A stretch of 64,000 nt of DNA from CAZMGV01 sp964565925. Lineage in GTDB: Bacteria > JAGRBM01 > JAHCIT01. The stretch is from positions 1 to 64,000 of the forward strand of contig CAZMGV010000022.1 in assembly GCA_964565925.1 (NCBI GenBank), read 5' to 3'. Each line of letters starts with the position of its first letter. The first letter of the stretch is position 1. Made by a program: the position numbers and the translations under genes. Below, in pieces: positions 21,790 to 30,867 of this stretch. The notes below the pieces were generated by a model. The model saw nothing but the letters and a program-made list of their open reading frames with translations. It was not told where the DNA came from and did not search any database.

Positions 21790-23531
21790 CCCGCGCGGCC
21801 TTCCATCAGGGGTCTTTCAAGCGTCCGGATTTCGTTACGCCCGCTATCGTACACGGTATTGACGAACTTCAGCCAGTTCCGGTCGTCCCGCTCGGGGTAG
21901 TCGACGCGCGTCTGGTAGCAGGGCCAGCGGGTCTCCTTGCGGAAGTCGAGATGTTCGACGAGCGCTCGTGCCACCAGCAGCCTGTCGATCACTTCGTGCG
22001 CCAGCATCAGCTCGTGGAAATCCCGTGCTACCAGCCGGTCCATGGCGGTTTCCAGTTTCTGGAGCGAGTGGCGGGCCAGATCGAGCTTGGCGGCCGACAG
22101 CTCGTAATTCTGCGTCAGGCCGCCGGCGTACTCTTCCATCAGCTTCTGGAGGCGGCCCTCGGCCTCCTCAGGGGTCGCCATGACGCCCGCCAGCGAGCCG
22201 GTGAACTTCTGGAACCGCTCCAGCGGCTCGTACACCCGTCGTATCTCGCGGTCGGACCGGGCGTTCAGATCGCCGCGGTCGGCCTCTACCGCTTCGCCCC
22301 GGCGTGCGAGAATATCCTCGACGGCGATCATCGCCTCGGCCCAGCCGCCGGAGGCGTATTTCTTGGGCGCCCCGCCCGCCACGTCGCCGATGGCATAGAG
22401 GCCCGGAACGGTCGAGCGGCGCTGTTCGTCGATCCAGTAGCCCGACATGCCGTGGCCGCCCTGGACGTAGGGCTCCGAGCCGCAGATACGGATCGGATTC
22501 GTGCGCGGGTCGATCCGCTTGTCGCCCCACATCAGCAGTATCGACGGCGACATGTCCAGATACGACGTCTTGATCTTCGCCATGTCCGCTTCGTTCAGAT
22601 GCTTTGTGTCGAGGAAACAGGGCCCCCGGCCTGCACGTTCCTCTTCGAGGGTGGCGAGCAGCCGGTGTGCCGTCGGCATCTTCCGTCCGCCCCAGGAGGC
22701 GTAATATTTCTCAAGGTAGTCTTCCCCGAGCGCGTTCACCTGCTTGCAGCCGAACCCCTGCGCCAGCACGCCCGTCGGCGACATGAAGTCTTTCACGCGC
22801 AGCGCGATGAAACGCATCTCGAAGGAGGTCATCTCCGCCCCGGCACGCAGGCCCATCGCGAGTCCCGCGCCGGTGTTGAACGGCGAGTACCACACCTTGT
22901 GGCGGGCAAGCCCGCTGTTCACGTTCTGGTAAAGCCCGGCGCAGCCGCCCGTGGCGATAATGGTATAGGGCGCCCGCACCTGGACGAACGCGCCGGTCCT
23001 CACGTTGAACCCGAGCACGCCGTGCACGCGGCCATTCGACATCCAGAAGTTGGTGGCGACGACCCGGTTCAGCACCCGCGTGCCGGAACCGTCAACGGCG
23101 CGGGCCATGATCGGCTTGATCCGCTCGCCGCGAATCTTGATCGAGCCGCGTCCGCGGGCGACGTAGTCGCCGTTCTCGTCCTTGAGCAGCGGCAGGCCCC
23201 ACTTCTCGACCTTCCTGACCGCCTCTTCGAGCCGTCTGGCGAGCGAGAGCACCAGATCCTCGCGGATGATGCCGTAGTTGTCCCTGGCGACCCAGTTCGT
23301 GAACGACTCGGGCGTCTCGCCTTTGTTCACGTAGGCGTTGATGGAGCTGATTCCGGCGGCCAGGCAGCCGCTGCGGATGATGTTGGCCTTCTCGATAAGG
23401 ACGACGTTCAGGTTCGGGTCGAGGTCGCGCGCATGAACCGCCGCCATGGCGCCGGCCGCGCCGCCGCCCACGATAAGCAGGCCAGCCTCGATCTCCTCGA
23501 CCTTCGCTGGATGTGACGGGTTCCGGGTCAT
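21786..23531 (-). CDS. aprA: AprA-like flavoprotein subunit of adenylylsulfate (APS) reductase
   Basis: A 581-residue protein of the succinate dehydrogenase/fumarate reductase flavoprotein superfamily. The FAD-binding GGGAAGA motif is at 22-28. Segments typical of AprA follow: TPESFTNWVARDN, GIIREDLV, EKWGLP, a GERIKPIMA block, and a WY.PFN.GAG...RAGAEMT..EMRF..LRVKD region corresponding to the AprA substrate pocket. AprA/AprB reduce APS to sulfite and AMP. The protein is shorter than dissimilatory AprA, and no sat, qmo or dsr genes are in the window; with cysC upstream, an assimilatory or sulfur-salvage role is likely. The gene starts 10 nt after cysC and overlaps aprB by 4 nt. Generic fumarate-reductase annotation is possible but fits the neighbours less well. 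Confidence 0.8.
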   Translation of the reverse strand: MTRNPSHPAKVEEIEAGLLIVGGGAAGAMAAVHARDLDPNLNVVLIEKANIIRSGCLAAGISSINAYVNKGETPESFTNWVARDNYGIIREDLVLSLARRLEEAVRKVEKWGLPLLKDENGDYVARGRGSIKIRGERIKPIMARAVDGSGTRVLNRVVATNFWMSNGRVHGVLGFNVRTGAFVQVRAPYTIIATGGCAGLYQNVNSGLARHKVWYSPFNTGAGLAMGLRAGAEMTSFEMRFIALRVKDFMSPTGVLAQGFGCKQVNALGEDYLEKYYASWGGRKMPTAHRLLATLEEERAGRGPCFLDTKHLNEADMAKIKTSYLDMSPSILLMWGDKRIDPRTNPIRICGSEPYVQGGHGMSGYWIDEQRRSTVPGLYAIGDVAGGAPKKYASGGWAEAMIAVEDILARRGEAVEADRGDLNARSDREIRRVYEPLERFQKFTGSLAGVMATPEEAEGRLQKLMEEYAGGLTQNYELSAAKLDLARHSLQKLETAMDRLVARDFHELMLAHEVIDRLLVARALVEHLDFRKETRWPCYQTRVDYPERDDRNWLKFVNTVYDSGRNEIRTLERPLMEGRAG

Positions 23532-23541
23532 GGGATTCAGA

Positions 23542-24084
23542 CTAGTCGATCAGGTGCTGTTCTTTGAGATAGCCCAGAATCTTCCCGGCGCTCTCTTTCA
23601 CCGTCTCCTGACCCGTGCGGCAGGTGACCTCGGGGTTCTCGGGCGGTTCGTAAGGGTCGGAGACGCCCGTAAACGCCGGGATTTCGCCGGCGCGGGCCTT
23701 CTTGTACAAGCCCTTCACGTCGCGGGCCTCGCACACTTCGACCGGCGTCGCCAGATACACCTCGATGAACCGGCCCGGTTCCACCATTTTGCGGACCTGA
23801 TTGCGGATGTCGCGGTAGGGGCTGATGGCGGCGGCGATGGCGATCACGTCGTTGCGCGTGAGCACTTCGCACAGCCAGCCGATACGCAGGATGTTTGTGT
23901 CGCGGTCTTCCTTCGAGAAGGTGAGCCCCTTGGAGAGATGCGTACGGACCACGTCGCCGTCCAGCACTTCCACCTTCAGGCGGCGCCGGGTTTTCAGCTC
24001 CGCCACGAGTTCGGCCGTGATGGTCGACTTGCCCGCGCCCGAAAGCCCGGTGAACCAGATCGTAAAGCCTTTCTGAGAACTCAT
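23542..24084 (-). CDS. cysC: Adenylylsulfate kinase (APS kinase)
   Basis: A 180-residue P-loop kinase that phosphorylates APS to PAPS with ATP. The Walker A motif GLSGAGKST is at 13-21. The family blocks DGD.VRTHLS.GL.FS.EDR and the ISPYR...R segment are present, and the length is normal. First gene of a cysC-aprA-aprB operon, with 10 nt to aprA. It and the AprAB-like enzyme use the same substrate, so the operon encodes both branches from APS. No ATP sulfurylase gene is in the window. A perfect 8-bp inverted repeat lies about 50 bp upstream of the start. Confidence 0.95.
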   Translation of the reverse strand: MSSQKGFTIWFTGLSGAGKSTITAELVAELKTRRRLKVEVLDGDVVRTHLSKGLTFSKEDRDTNILRIGWLCEVLTRNDVIAIAAAISPYRDIRNQVRKMVEPGRFIEVYLATPVEVCEARDVKGLYKKARAGEIPAFTGVSDPYEPPENPEVTCRTGQETVKESAGKILGYLKEQHLID

Positions 24085-24132
24085 GCCGGAGTGAACTTCC
24101 CTTCTTGAAACTTGGAGCCGGTCGGCATCACT

Positions 24133-24155
24133 AACCTAACCATTTTAGTTAGGTT
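24133..24155. promoter_or_regulatory. Inverted repeat upstream of cysC, candidate operator
   Basis: Perfect arms AACCTAAC (24133-24140) and GTTAGGTT (24148-24155) around a 7-nt AT-rich centre, 49 bp upstream of the cysC start codon. Position and symmetry suit a repressor or activator site for the sulfate-activation operon. The plus strand reads into TT after the second arm, so a weak terminator is an alternative. Confidence 0.45.
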
Positions 24156-24372
24156 TTCCAATGGTCCGATAACCTGCTGGAACTACTTGAGTTATAGACC
24201 GGCTGGAGTTGCCGGCTGGCCCTCCAGGCTGCGGCAAGCCCCGTCTTTAGCGGAGAGCGGGGAGGGGAGTCAAAAAATCCAACCTGAACACGCGTGTTCA
24301 ATATATTCAGTGCTTTCAAAACTTCTTGAAACTTATGAACCATGGTGATAGGGGTGGACGTGGAGGCACGCT

Positions 24373-25080
24373 GTGTCCGAAACCGTCCAGTCCATGTTTG
24401 CGTCGATCGCCCCCCGCTATGACCTGACCAACACGGTCCTGTCGCTGGGGATCCACCACCGCTGGCGCCAGCGGGTCGTCAAAGCCAGCGGCCTTACCGC
24501 CTCGAAGGAACGCGGCGCGTCGCTCCTCGACTGCGCCACCGGGACGGGCGACCTTGCCATCGCTTTCCGCAGGGAACTGGGCCACAAGGCCCGGATTGTC
24601 GGCACCGACTTTTGCGCCGAGATGCTGGAGCACGCCCCCGCCAAGGCGGCCGGGCTCGGGTTTGGCGGCATCGAGTTCCGCCAGGCGGATGTGCTTAACT
24701 TGCCGTTCGACCGGGCGTCGTTCGACGCCGCCTCAATCGCCTTCGGTATCCGCAACGTGAGCGACCCGGTGAAGGGACTCCGGGAGATGGCCCGCGCCGT
24801 GAAGCCGGGAGGCCGTGTGATCGTGCTGGAGTTCGGCCAGCCCGAGGGCAGGCTGTTCGGCCCGCTCTACCGGTTCTACAGCAACCGCGTGCTGCCGGTG
24901 CTGGGCGGCATACTTACCGGCAACTTCGCCGCCTACCGCTATCTGAACCGCACGTCGGCGGCGTTCCCCAGCGGACAGAAGTTCCTGGACCTGATGAAAG
25001 AGACCGGTTCGTTCCGGTCCGTAACGGCGGAGCCGCTCACGGGCGGAGTCGCATGGATATATACCGGTGTGGTCGCCTGA
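24373..25080 (+). CDS. menG: Demethylmenaquinone methyltransferase
   Basis: A 235-residue class I SAM-dependent methyltransferase of the UbiE/MenG family, carrying out the last step, methylation of demethylmenaquinone. The N terminus FASIAPRYDLTNTVLSLG and the SAM motif LLDCATGTGDLA are diagnostic. NLPFDRASFDAA, FGIRNV and KPGGRVIVLEF follow in family order. The GTG start at 24373 has a GGAGG ribosome site at 24362-24366. First gene of an eight-gene menaquinone operon; no ubiquinone genes of the Ubi pathway accompany it, so the menaquinone role is preferred. Confidence 0.94.
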   Translation: MSETVQSMFASIAPRYDLTNTVLSLGIHHRWRQRVVKASGLTASKERGASLLDCATGTGDLAIAFRRELGHKARIVGTDFCAEMLEHAPAKAAGLGFGGIEFRQADVLNLPFDRASFDAASIAFGIRNVSDPVKGLREMARAVKPGGRVIVLEFGQPEGRLFGPLYRFYSNRVLPVLGGILTGNFAAYRYLNRTSAAFPSGQKFLDLMKETGSFRSVTAEPLTGGVAWIYTGVVA

Positions 25081-26431
25081 ACCGCTTGTAAACGATTCCG
25101 ATACGACGGCGGCCGCAACCGGCACGCCGGTTCCGGTGGTTGCGCCAGTGACATTCCGCGCCGTCGTGGCCACGGTTCCTGGCGATCTCGCATCATGGAC
25201 TGCCGCACAGGCCGCGCACGGACTCCCGACGGTTTATTTCGCCGGCCCCGACGGAACGGTAACGGCCGGAGCGGGCGCCGCGTTCGTGTGGACCGGAAAC
25301 GACTCCGAACCGGTCCCCGCCGCCGCAGGTGCTTTGAAATCGTTCTGGCAGAACGCCCGGTTTGAATCCGACGACGCCCGTCGCACTGCACGGGCGTTCT
25401 CTGTGTTTCCGTTCGAAGCCGGCCAGGCGGCGGGCCCCTGGGCGGGGCTCCCGCAGGCGCTCACGATCGTGCCGTCGGAACTGTATGTGGCGGGATACTC
25501 GGGTGGCCGCACACTCAGCGCGGGAGTTCGAGCGGACGGCGACGCACGGGCGCTACCGCAGCTGCCGAACCGGATCGCGCCAGCTGCCGGGAATCACTGG
25601 AACCACGGCGACTGGTGCCGTGTCGCCGGTGAGGCGGTCGAGGACATCCGGCACGGGGAGCTGAAAAAAGTTGTTCTTGTCCGGCAGGAGAACTGTCCGC
25701 TCACCCGCGAGTTCGATCCGGTGGCGCTGGTGTCGCGTCTCAGGGACCGTTATCCCTCCTGCTACGTCTACTGGATCCATCTGGACGGGGCCGACTTCAT
25801 CGGCGCGACGCCAGAACTGCTGGTCCGTACCGGATCAATGAACGTAAGCAGTGTGGCGCTTGCGGGTACTGCGCCGCGCGGAGCGACGGCGATCGACGAC
25901 GTGCGGCTCGGCATGGGACTCCAGGCGAACGCCAAGGAGTTGTCGGAGCACCGGCTCGTGGTGGAGTTCATCCGCGACACGCTATCGGCCTATTGCCGCC
26001 GTCTCACGGTGCCGCTGTCGCCGGAACTGGTCCGCTACCGGACGGTCCAGCATCTGCGGACACGGATCGAGGGGCGTCTCCAGCGGCCGGTGGACGTGCT
26101 GGAACTGGTCGAGGTGCTGCACCCGACTCCGGCGGTGGGGGGCGTGCCGTCCCGCACCGCACGGGAATGGATCGCACGGACCGAGGGACCGTCCAGGGGC
26201 TGGTATTCGGGCCCGCTTGGCTGGAGCGCGCCGGACGGCTCGGGCGAATTCGCCGTCGCGCTCCGGGGCGCCCTCGTGCGGGGCGGTATGGCGAACCTGT
26301 TCGCTGGCTGCGGTCTGGTGGAGGGTTCCGACCCCGAGTCCGAGTGGCGTGAAACCGAATGGAAGCTGTCGGCGTTCCGGTCGGTCCTGTTCGAGTGCGA
26401 AGGAGAACGGCGTGAGCGCGCGGTCCGCTGA
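25067..26431 (+). CDS. menF: Menaquinone-specific isochorismate synthase
   Basis: A 454-residue chorismate-utilising enzyme that isomerises chorismate to isochorismate, the entry to menaquinone synthesis. The C-terminal half contains the chorismate-binding blocks LAGTAPRG, KELSEHRLVVEFI, a VLELVEVLHPTPAVGG segment and FAGCGLVEGSDPESEWRETEWK. The N-terminal 150 residues are divergent, as usual for MenF. The GTG start overlaps menG by 14 nt; a later start cannot be excluded. The 3' end overlaps menD by 20 nt. Anthranilate and aminodeoxychorismate synthases share the fold, but the operon supports MenF. Confidence 0.92.
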   Translation: MWSPEPLVNDSDTTAAATGTPVPVVAPVTFRAVVATVPGDLASWTAAQAAHGLPTVYFAGPDGTVTAGAGAAFVWTGNDSEPVPAAAGALKSFWQNARFESDDARRTARAFSVFPFEAGQAAGPWAGLPQALTIVPSELYVAGYSGGRTLSAGVRADGDARALPQLPNRIAPAAGNHWNHGDWCRVAGEAVEDIRHGELKKVVLVRQENCPLTREFDPVALVSRLRDRYPSCYVYWIHLDGADFIGATPELLVRTGSMNVSSVALAGTAPRGATAIDDVRLGMGLQANAKELSEHRLVVEFIRDTLSAYCRRLTVPLSPELVRYRTVQHLRTRIEGRLQRPVDVLELVEVLHPTPAVGGVPSRTAREWIARTEGPSRGWYSGPLGWSAPDGSGEFAVALRGALVRGGMANLFAGCGLVEGSDPESEWRETEWKLSAFRSVLFECEGERRERAVR

Positions 26432-28226
26432 TACTGTCGTGTCCGCCGCCGCTGGCGAACGGAACCTTCTGTTCGCCTCGGCGCTCGTCCGCACGCTGGC
26501 GGCCAACGGTGTGCGGCGCTTCGTGGTGTCGCCCGGTTCCCGCTGCACGCCGCTCACGGTCGCCGTCGTGCAGGCGGACGGTGTGATCGTTCACCGGTGT
26601 CTGGACGAACGCGGTGCTGCGTTTATGGCCCAGGGAGCCGCGAAGGCGAGCGGCGAACCAGTCGTGCTGATCTGCACTTCCGGAACGGCGGCGGCGAACT
26701 ACCTTCCCGGTATTATCGAGGCGTCCGAATCGGGCATCCCGTTGATCGTGCTGACCGCCGACCGGCCGCCGGAACTGCGCGGCTGCGGTTCCCCGCAGAC
26801 GATCGACCAGATCAAGCTGTACGGCTCCAACGTCCGGGCTTTTCACGAAGCGCCCGTGCCCGACTCACTGGACCGGCCGGGCGAAGCTGCCGCCGTGCTG
26901 GCCGCCCGGGCGGTTGTCGAGGCGCGGTCGCTGCGCGGGCCGGTGCATCTGAACCTGCCGTTCCGTGAACCGCTGATTCCGGAGAAACTGTCGCCGGAAA
27001 ACCTGGCGGTCGGGACGGCCGCCGTGATGGTCCCGAAAGTCCACACGGCGGTCCGGGCTCCTGAGCCGGGGCTGGTGCGGGAACTGGCCCGCGAAATCCG
27101 CGCCGACGAACGGGGCTGGATCGTGGCGGGTCCGCAGGCGGAGGATTCGGCGGTAGCCATCGCGGCGCTCTCCTGGGTAACCGGATATCCGGTGCTGGCG
27201 GACGCTGCATCGGGGCTCCGGTTCGGGGAACTGTCCCGCGAGAACGGCATCCTGGCCTACCACGACGGTTGGCTCCGTGACCCGGAGACCGCTGCGTCCG
27301 TGAAGCCCCGGATCGTCATCCGGTTCGGAGCGGCGCCGACCAGCAAGACACTATCGAAGTTTCTGGCTTCGTCCGGCGCGAAACAGATAGTCGTCGACGG
27401 CGCGGCCCGCTGGGTGCATCCGGAAAATCTGGTCGCCCGGATCGTCGACTCCGACCCGGTTCCGTTCTGCGAAGCGCTGGTCCGCGAACTGGGCGAAACC
27501 CTCGCCGGGCAGGCATCACGCACGGGCTGGAAGAATCTCCATGCACAGTACGACCGTCTGGCCGAGGCGTGCGTGGACGAGGTTCTGGAAGATTCCGGTG
27601 AACCGGGCGAACTGGGCGAAATAGGTACGGTACGGACGCTCGTGGACGGCCTTCCGGCGGGATCGAACCTGTTTGTCTCGAACAGCATGCCGGTGCGCGA
27701 TCTCGACTGGTTCGGCGGCAAGCGCGGCGGATTACTCCGGGTCCAGGTGAACCGGGGCGCCAACGGCATCGACGGCATCCTGTCGTCGGCGCTCGGAATG
27801 GCGGCTGCATCGAACGGCCCGTCCTATCTGCTCACGGGCGATCTCGCGTTCCTTCACGATATCAACGCCCTGTCGGCGGCTGCGGTCAACGGGATTCCGC
27901 TGACCGTGATCGCCGTGAACAACGACGGCGGCGGCATCTTTCATCATCTGCCGGTGAGCGGCCGGGGCGGGCTGTTTACCGACTACTTCCAGACCCCCCA
28001 GCCGGTCGATCTCATTCGTGTGGCGGCCGGGTTCGGAGTGGAGAGCTGCCGTGCGAAATCGGCGGATGAGCTGCGCGGGATACTGGAAGCGCGGCCCGTC
28101 GGGATCCGGTTCGTCGAGGTCGCGGTCGATCCGGTGTCGAGTCTCGCCGTCCACCGCCGGATCTGGGAGCGGATGGCACTGAAACTGGCCGACGCACGCG
28201 AACCCAGAAGGGCGGTGGCGTCATGA
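26412..28226 (+). CDS. menD: SEPHCHC synthase (2-succinyl-5-enolpyruvyl-6-hydroxy-3-cyclohexene-1-carboxylate synthase)
   Basis: A 604-residue thiamine-diphosphate enzyme joining isochorismate with 2-oxoglutarate. It shows the N-terminal VVSPGSRCTPL block, the HRCLDERGAAFMA.G and CTSGTAAANY.P segments around the cofactor Glu, the TADRPPELRG.G..QTI signature and the ThDP/Mg region TGDLAFLHDIN...VNNDGGGIFHHLP. The start is GTG at 26412, with GGAG six nt upstream, inside menF; the longer open frame upstream is only the antiparallel reading of menF. The stop overlaps menH as ATGA. Confidence 0.95.
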   Translation: MSARSADTVVSAAAGERNLLFASALVRTLAANGVRRFVVSPGSRCTPLTVAVVQADGVIVHRCLDERGAAFMAQGAAKASGEPVVLICTSGTAAANYLPGIIEASESGIPLIVLTADRPPELRGCGSPQTIDQIKLYGSNVRAFHEAPVPDSLDRPGEAAAVLAARAVVEARSLRGPVHLNLPFREPLIPEKLSPENLAVGTAAVMVPKVHTAVRAPEPGLVRELAREIRADERGWIVAGPQAEDSAVAIAALSWVTGYPVLADAASGLRFGELSRENGILAYHDGWLRDPETAASVKPRIVIRFGAAPTSKTLSKFLASSGAKQIVVDGAARWVHPENLVARIVDSDPVPFCEALVRELGETLAGQASRTGWKNLHAQYDRLAEACVDEVLEDSGEPGELGEIGTVRTLVDGLPAGSNLFVSNSMPVRDLDWFGGKRGGLLRVQVNRGANGIDGILSSALGMAAASNGPSYLLTGDLAFLHDINALSAAAVNGIPLTVIAVNNDGGGIFHHLPVSGRGGLFTDYFQTPQPVDLIRVAAGFGVESCRAKSADELRGILEARPVGIRFVEVAVDPVSSLAVHRRIWERMALKLADAREPRRAVAS

Positions 28227-29083
28227 CCACCGGTTATCAGTCCGCCCGTTTCTACTCGGCCGAATCGGGGCCCGCCGGTGCGCCGGTCGTGGTGCTGTTG
28301 CACGGCTTCACCGGGTCGTCGGCCTCGTGGCGGGAAATCCAGGATAGCCTGTCGCGCGACTGCCACACGATGGCGGTCGATCTGCCGGGCCACGGGCGCA
28401 CGCAGGTCCGGCCGCCCGATTTCGAGGCCTGCATCGCGGCGCTCGAAGCCTGGGCCGACTCCCGCGCCATCCACGACGCTCACCTTTATGGTTACTCGAT
28501 GGGCGGCCGGGTGGCGCTCGCGTGGGCGCTCCGCAATCCGAAGCGCTGGCGGGAGCTGACGCTGGAGAGTGCGTCACCGGGCATCGAGAACACCGACGGC
28601 CAGACCATTCGCGCGGCCAGCGACAACCAGCTCGCGGAAAAAATCCTTGCGGACGGCGTCGTTCCGTTCGTGGACCAGTGGGAAGCGCAGCCGCTCTTCG
28701 CCACCCAGGCAGGTCTGTCATTGGCCAGCCGCCAGTCGATCCGGTCGGTGCGGCTGTCGCAGACCCCGGAGGGCCTCGCGTGGTCGCTCCGGGTGATGGG
28801 TACCGGCCGCCAGCCCGGCTACTGGGAGCGGCTCGGCGAACTGAAAATGCCGGTGCGGCTCATCGCCGGCGAACTGGACGAGAAGTATCTCGATATTGCC
28901 CGCCGTATGGCGGCGAAGATCCCCAGGGTTGAACTCGAAACGGTCCCCGGCGCCGGCCATGCCGTGCATGCCGAACGGCCCGGTCTCGTTTCGTCGCTGA
29001 TTCTGAAAAATACCCGTTCCAACGATGTCACAAGGAGACATTTACATGCCGACCCCGACCGCACGCCCTATTCAGTCCGCTAA
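28223..29083 (+). CDS. menH: SHCHC synthase, alpha/beta hydrolase
   Basis: A 286-residue alpha/beta-hydrolase fold enzyme that eliminates pyruvate from SEPHCHC. The LLHGFTGSSASW oxyanion region, the DLPGHGRT loop, the nucleophile elbow GYSMGG (Ser), the AGELDEKY acid region and the GAGHAVHAERP histidine region match MenH. The ATG overlaps the menD stop by 4 nt. The last 12 or so codons overlap the menB start and look like a non-conserved tail (38-nt overlap), so the 3' end is unusual in extent. Other alpha/beta hydrolases look alike; position between menD and menB settles the call. Confidence 0.9.
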   Translation: MTTGYQSARFYSAESGPAGAPVVVLLHGFTGSSASWREIQDSLSRDCHTMAVDLPGHGRTQVRPPDFEACIAALEAWADSRAIHDAHLYGYSMGGRVALAWALRNPKRWRELTLESASPGIENTDGQTIRAASDNQLAEKILADGVVPFVDQWEAQPLFATQAGLSLASRQSIRSVRLSQTPEGLAWSLRVMGTGRQPGYWERLGELKMPVRLIAGELDEKYLDIARRMAAKIPRVELETVPGAGHAVHAERPGLVSSLILKNTRSNDVTRRHLHADPDRTPYSVR

Positions 29084-29924
29084 GCGCAAGGAAAGTCCGA
29101 CTGCTTCCGTCACCTGGAAGGAAGCCGGAAAGTTCACGGACATCCTCTATCACAAGTCCGAGGACGGCATTGCCCGGCTGTCGTTCAACCGCCCGGAGGT
29201 CCACAACGCGTTCCGGCCGAAGACCGTGCAGGAGATGATCCGAGCATTTCAGGACGCCTGGGAAGACACCGACGTCGGCGTCATCATTATCACGGGCGAG
29301 GGCGGCAAGGCTTTTTGCAGCGGCGGCGACCAGCGGGTGCGCGGCGAAGCCGGCTATGTGGGCGACGACGGCGTGCCGCGCCTCAACGTCCTCACGCTGC
29401 AGAAACTGATCCGTTCATGCCCCAAGCCCGTGATCGCCTCGGTGGCGGGCTACGCTATCGGCGGCGGGCATGTTCTTCATGTGATCTGCGACCTTACGAT
29501 CGCCGCCGACAATGCGCGGTTCGGACAGACCGGTCCGCGCGTGGGGAGTTTCGATGCGGGTTACGGTTCCAGCTACCTCGCCCGGATTGTCGGCCAGAAG
29601 AAGGCCCGGGAGATCTGGTACCTCTGCCGCCAGTACGACGCCGCCGAAGCCGAGGAAATGGGCCTTGTGAACAAGGTGGTACCGCTCGAGCAACTGGAGG
29701 CGGAAACTGTCAGCTGGGCGCGCGAGATACTCAGCAAGAGTCCCATGGCGATCCGCTGCATCAAGGCGGCGATGAACGCCGACTGCGACGGACAGGCGGG
29801 ACTTCAGGAACTGGCCGGTCATGCGACGGCGCTCTTCTACCTCACGGAAGAGGGTAAGGAAGGCAAGAACGCGTTTCTTCAGAAGCGTAAGCCCGACTTC
29901 TCCAAATTCCCGAGACTCCCCTGA
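29046..29924 (+). CDS. menB: 1,4-dihydroxy-2-naphthoyl-CoA synthase
   Basis: A 292-residue crotonase-family enzyme closing the second ring by Dieckmann-type condensation of succinylbenzoyl-CoA. It has RPEVHNAFRP, the oxyanion segment GKAFCSGGDQ, AGYAIGGGH, the MenB-specific GSFDAGYGSSYLARIVGQK block and WYLCRQYDA. I place the start at the ATG at 29046, which has AAGGAG eight nt upstream (29032-29037); an ATG at 29025 is in frame but lacks a ribosome site. Ends 7 nt before menA. Confidence 0.95.
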   Translation: MPTPTARPIQSAKRKESPTASVTWKEAGKFTDILYHKSEDGIARLSFNRPEVHNAFRPKTVQEMIRAFQDAWEDTDVGVIIITGEGGKAFCSGGDQRVRGEAGYVGDDGVPRLNVLTLQKLIRSCPKPVIASVAGYAIGGGHVLHVICDLTIAADNARFGQTGPRVGSFDAGYGSSYLARIVGQKKAREIWYLCRQYDAAEAEEMGLVNKVVPLEQLEAETVSWAREILSKSPMAIRCIKAAMNADCDGQAGLQELAGHATALFYLTEEGKEGKNAFLQKRKPDFSKFPRLP

Positions 29925-29931
29925 GGGTTTT

Positions 29932-30867
29932 ATGAGCGTCGCGGTAGCGGGAATTCACGGCCGTCGGGAATGCACGGAGGTGCTCCCGGCACCGGGTTCG
30001 CTACGGGCGTGGCTGCTCGCCGCCCGTCCCCGTACGCTGACGGCCGCCGCCTCGCCCGTGATGGTCGGCACCGCCCTTGCGTGGCGGGACGGCTGTTTCG
30101 AGTGGGGGCCGGCGCTGGCGGCTTTTATCGGAGCAGGGGCGATCCAGATCGGGACCAATCTGGCGAATGACTGGTTCGACTTCGAGAAAGGCGCTGACAC
30201 CGCCGAGAGAATCGGCCCGGTACGGGCCGCCCAGAGCGGCCTGCTCACGGTGCAGGCGCTCCGGCGCGGCACCTTCGCCGCATTCGCGGTGGCCGTTCTG
30301 GCCGGAATGTATCTGCTGATGATCGGCGGCTGGCCGATCGTCGCCATCGGCGTGGCGTCGGTCCTGTCGGGGCTGGCGTACACGGGCGGCCCCTATCCGC
30401 TCGGCTATCACGGCCTCGGCGATCTCTTCGTATTCATTTTCTTCGGTCCGGTGGCGGTCGCGGGAACGTACTATGTACAGGCGCAGACGGTAACTGCGAA
30501 GAGTTTTTTCTGGTCGATTCCGGTGGGGCTGATCTGCGCGGCGATCCTCGTGGTGAATAACGTGCGGGATATGCGCACCGACGTTGTGGCCGGAAAGCGC
30601 ACGCTGGCCGTCCGGTTCGGGCTCGCCTTCGGCCGGGTCCAGTACGCTCTGACAGCCGGTCTTCCGTTTGCCCTGACGGTCTGTGCCGCCGTTTATTACC
30701 TGACTCCGTCGTTCCTGTTGGTGCTGGCGGCCGCTCCGGCGGCGCTGCAGCTGATCAGGGAGTTCGTCCGTACCGAACCCGGGCCGCGCATGAACGACCT
30801 GCTGGCCGGAACCGCCAGACTGCTTTTCCTGTACAGCCTGCTGCTATCTGTGGCGCTGGTGTTATGA
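29932..30867 (+). CDS. menA: 1,4-dihydroxy-2-naphthoate polyprenyltransferase
   Basis: A 311-residue integral membrane UbiA-family prenyltransferase that attaches the polyprenyl tail to DHNA. The first Asp-rich motif is NLANDWFDFEKGAD and the second is NNVRDMRTDVVAGKRT; about eight or nine hydrophobic helices are visible. The ATG at 29932 follows a GAGGG element; the longer frame upstream overlaps menB and has no support. The stop overlaps menC as ATGA. Confidence 0.94.
   Translation: MSVAVAGIHGRRECTEVLPAPGSLRAWLLAARPRTLTAAASPVMVGTALAWRDGCFEWGPALAAFIGAGAIQIGTNLANDWFDFEKGADTAERIGPVRAAQSGLLTVQALRRGTFAAFAVAVLAGMYLLMIGGWPIVAIGVASVLSGLAYTGGPYPLGYHGLGDLFVFIFFGPVAVAGTYYVQAQTVTAKSFFWSIPVGLICAAILVVNNVRDMRTDVVAGKRTLAVRFGLAFGRVQYALTAGLPFALTVCAAVYYLTPSFLLVLAAAPAALQLIREFVRTEPGPRMNDLLAGTARLLFLYSLLLSVALVL

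Noticed and set aside
21951..23516. 521-codon plus-strand frame opposite aprA
   Set aside because: The AprA-like reading has recognisable motifs along its whole length; the plus-strand reading has none and no ribosome site.
25851..26411. N-terminal extension of MenD into menF
   Set aside because: The added 187 residues are Arg/Ser-rich shadow sequence of menF; a GTG with a good ribosome site at 26412 starts the MenD-like part.
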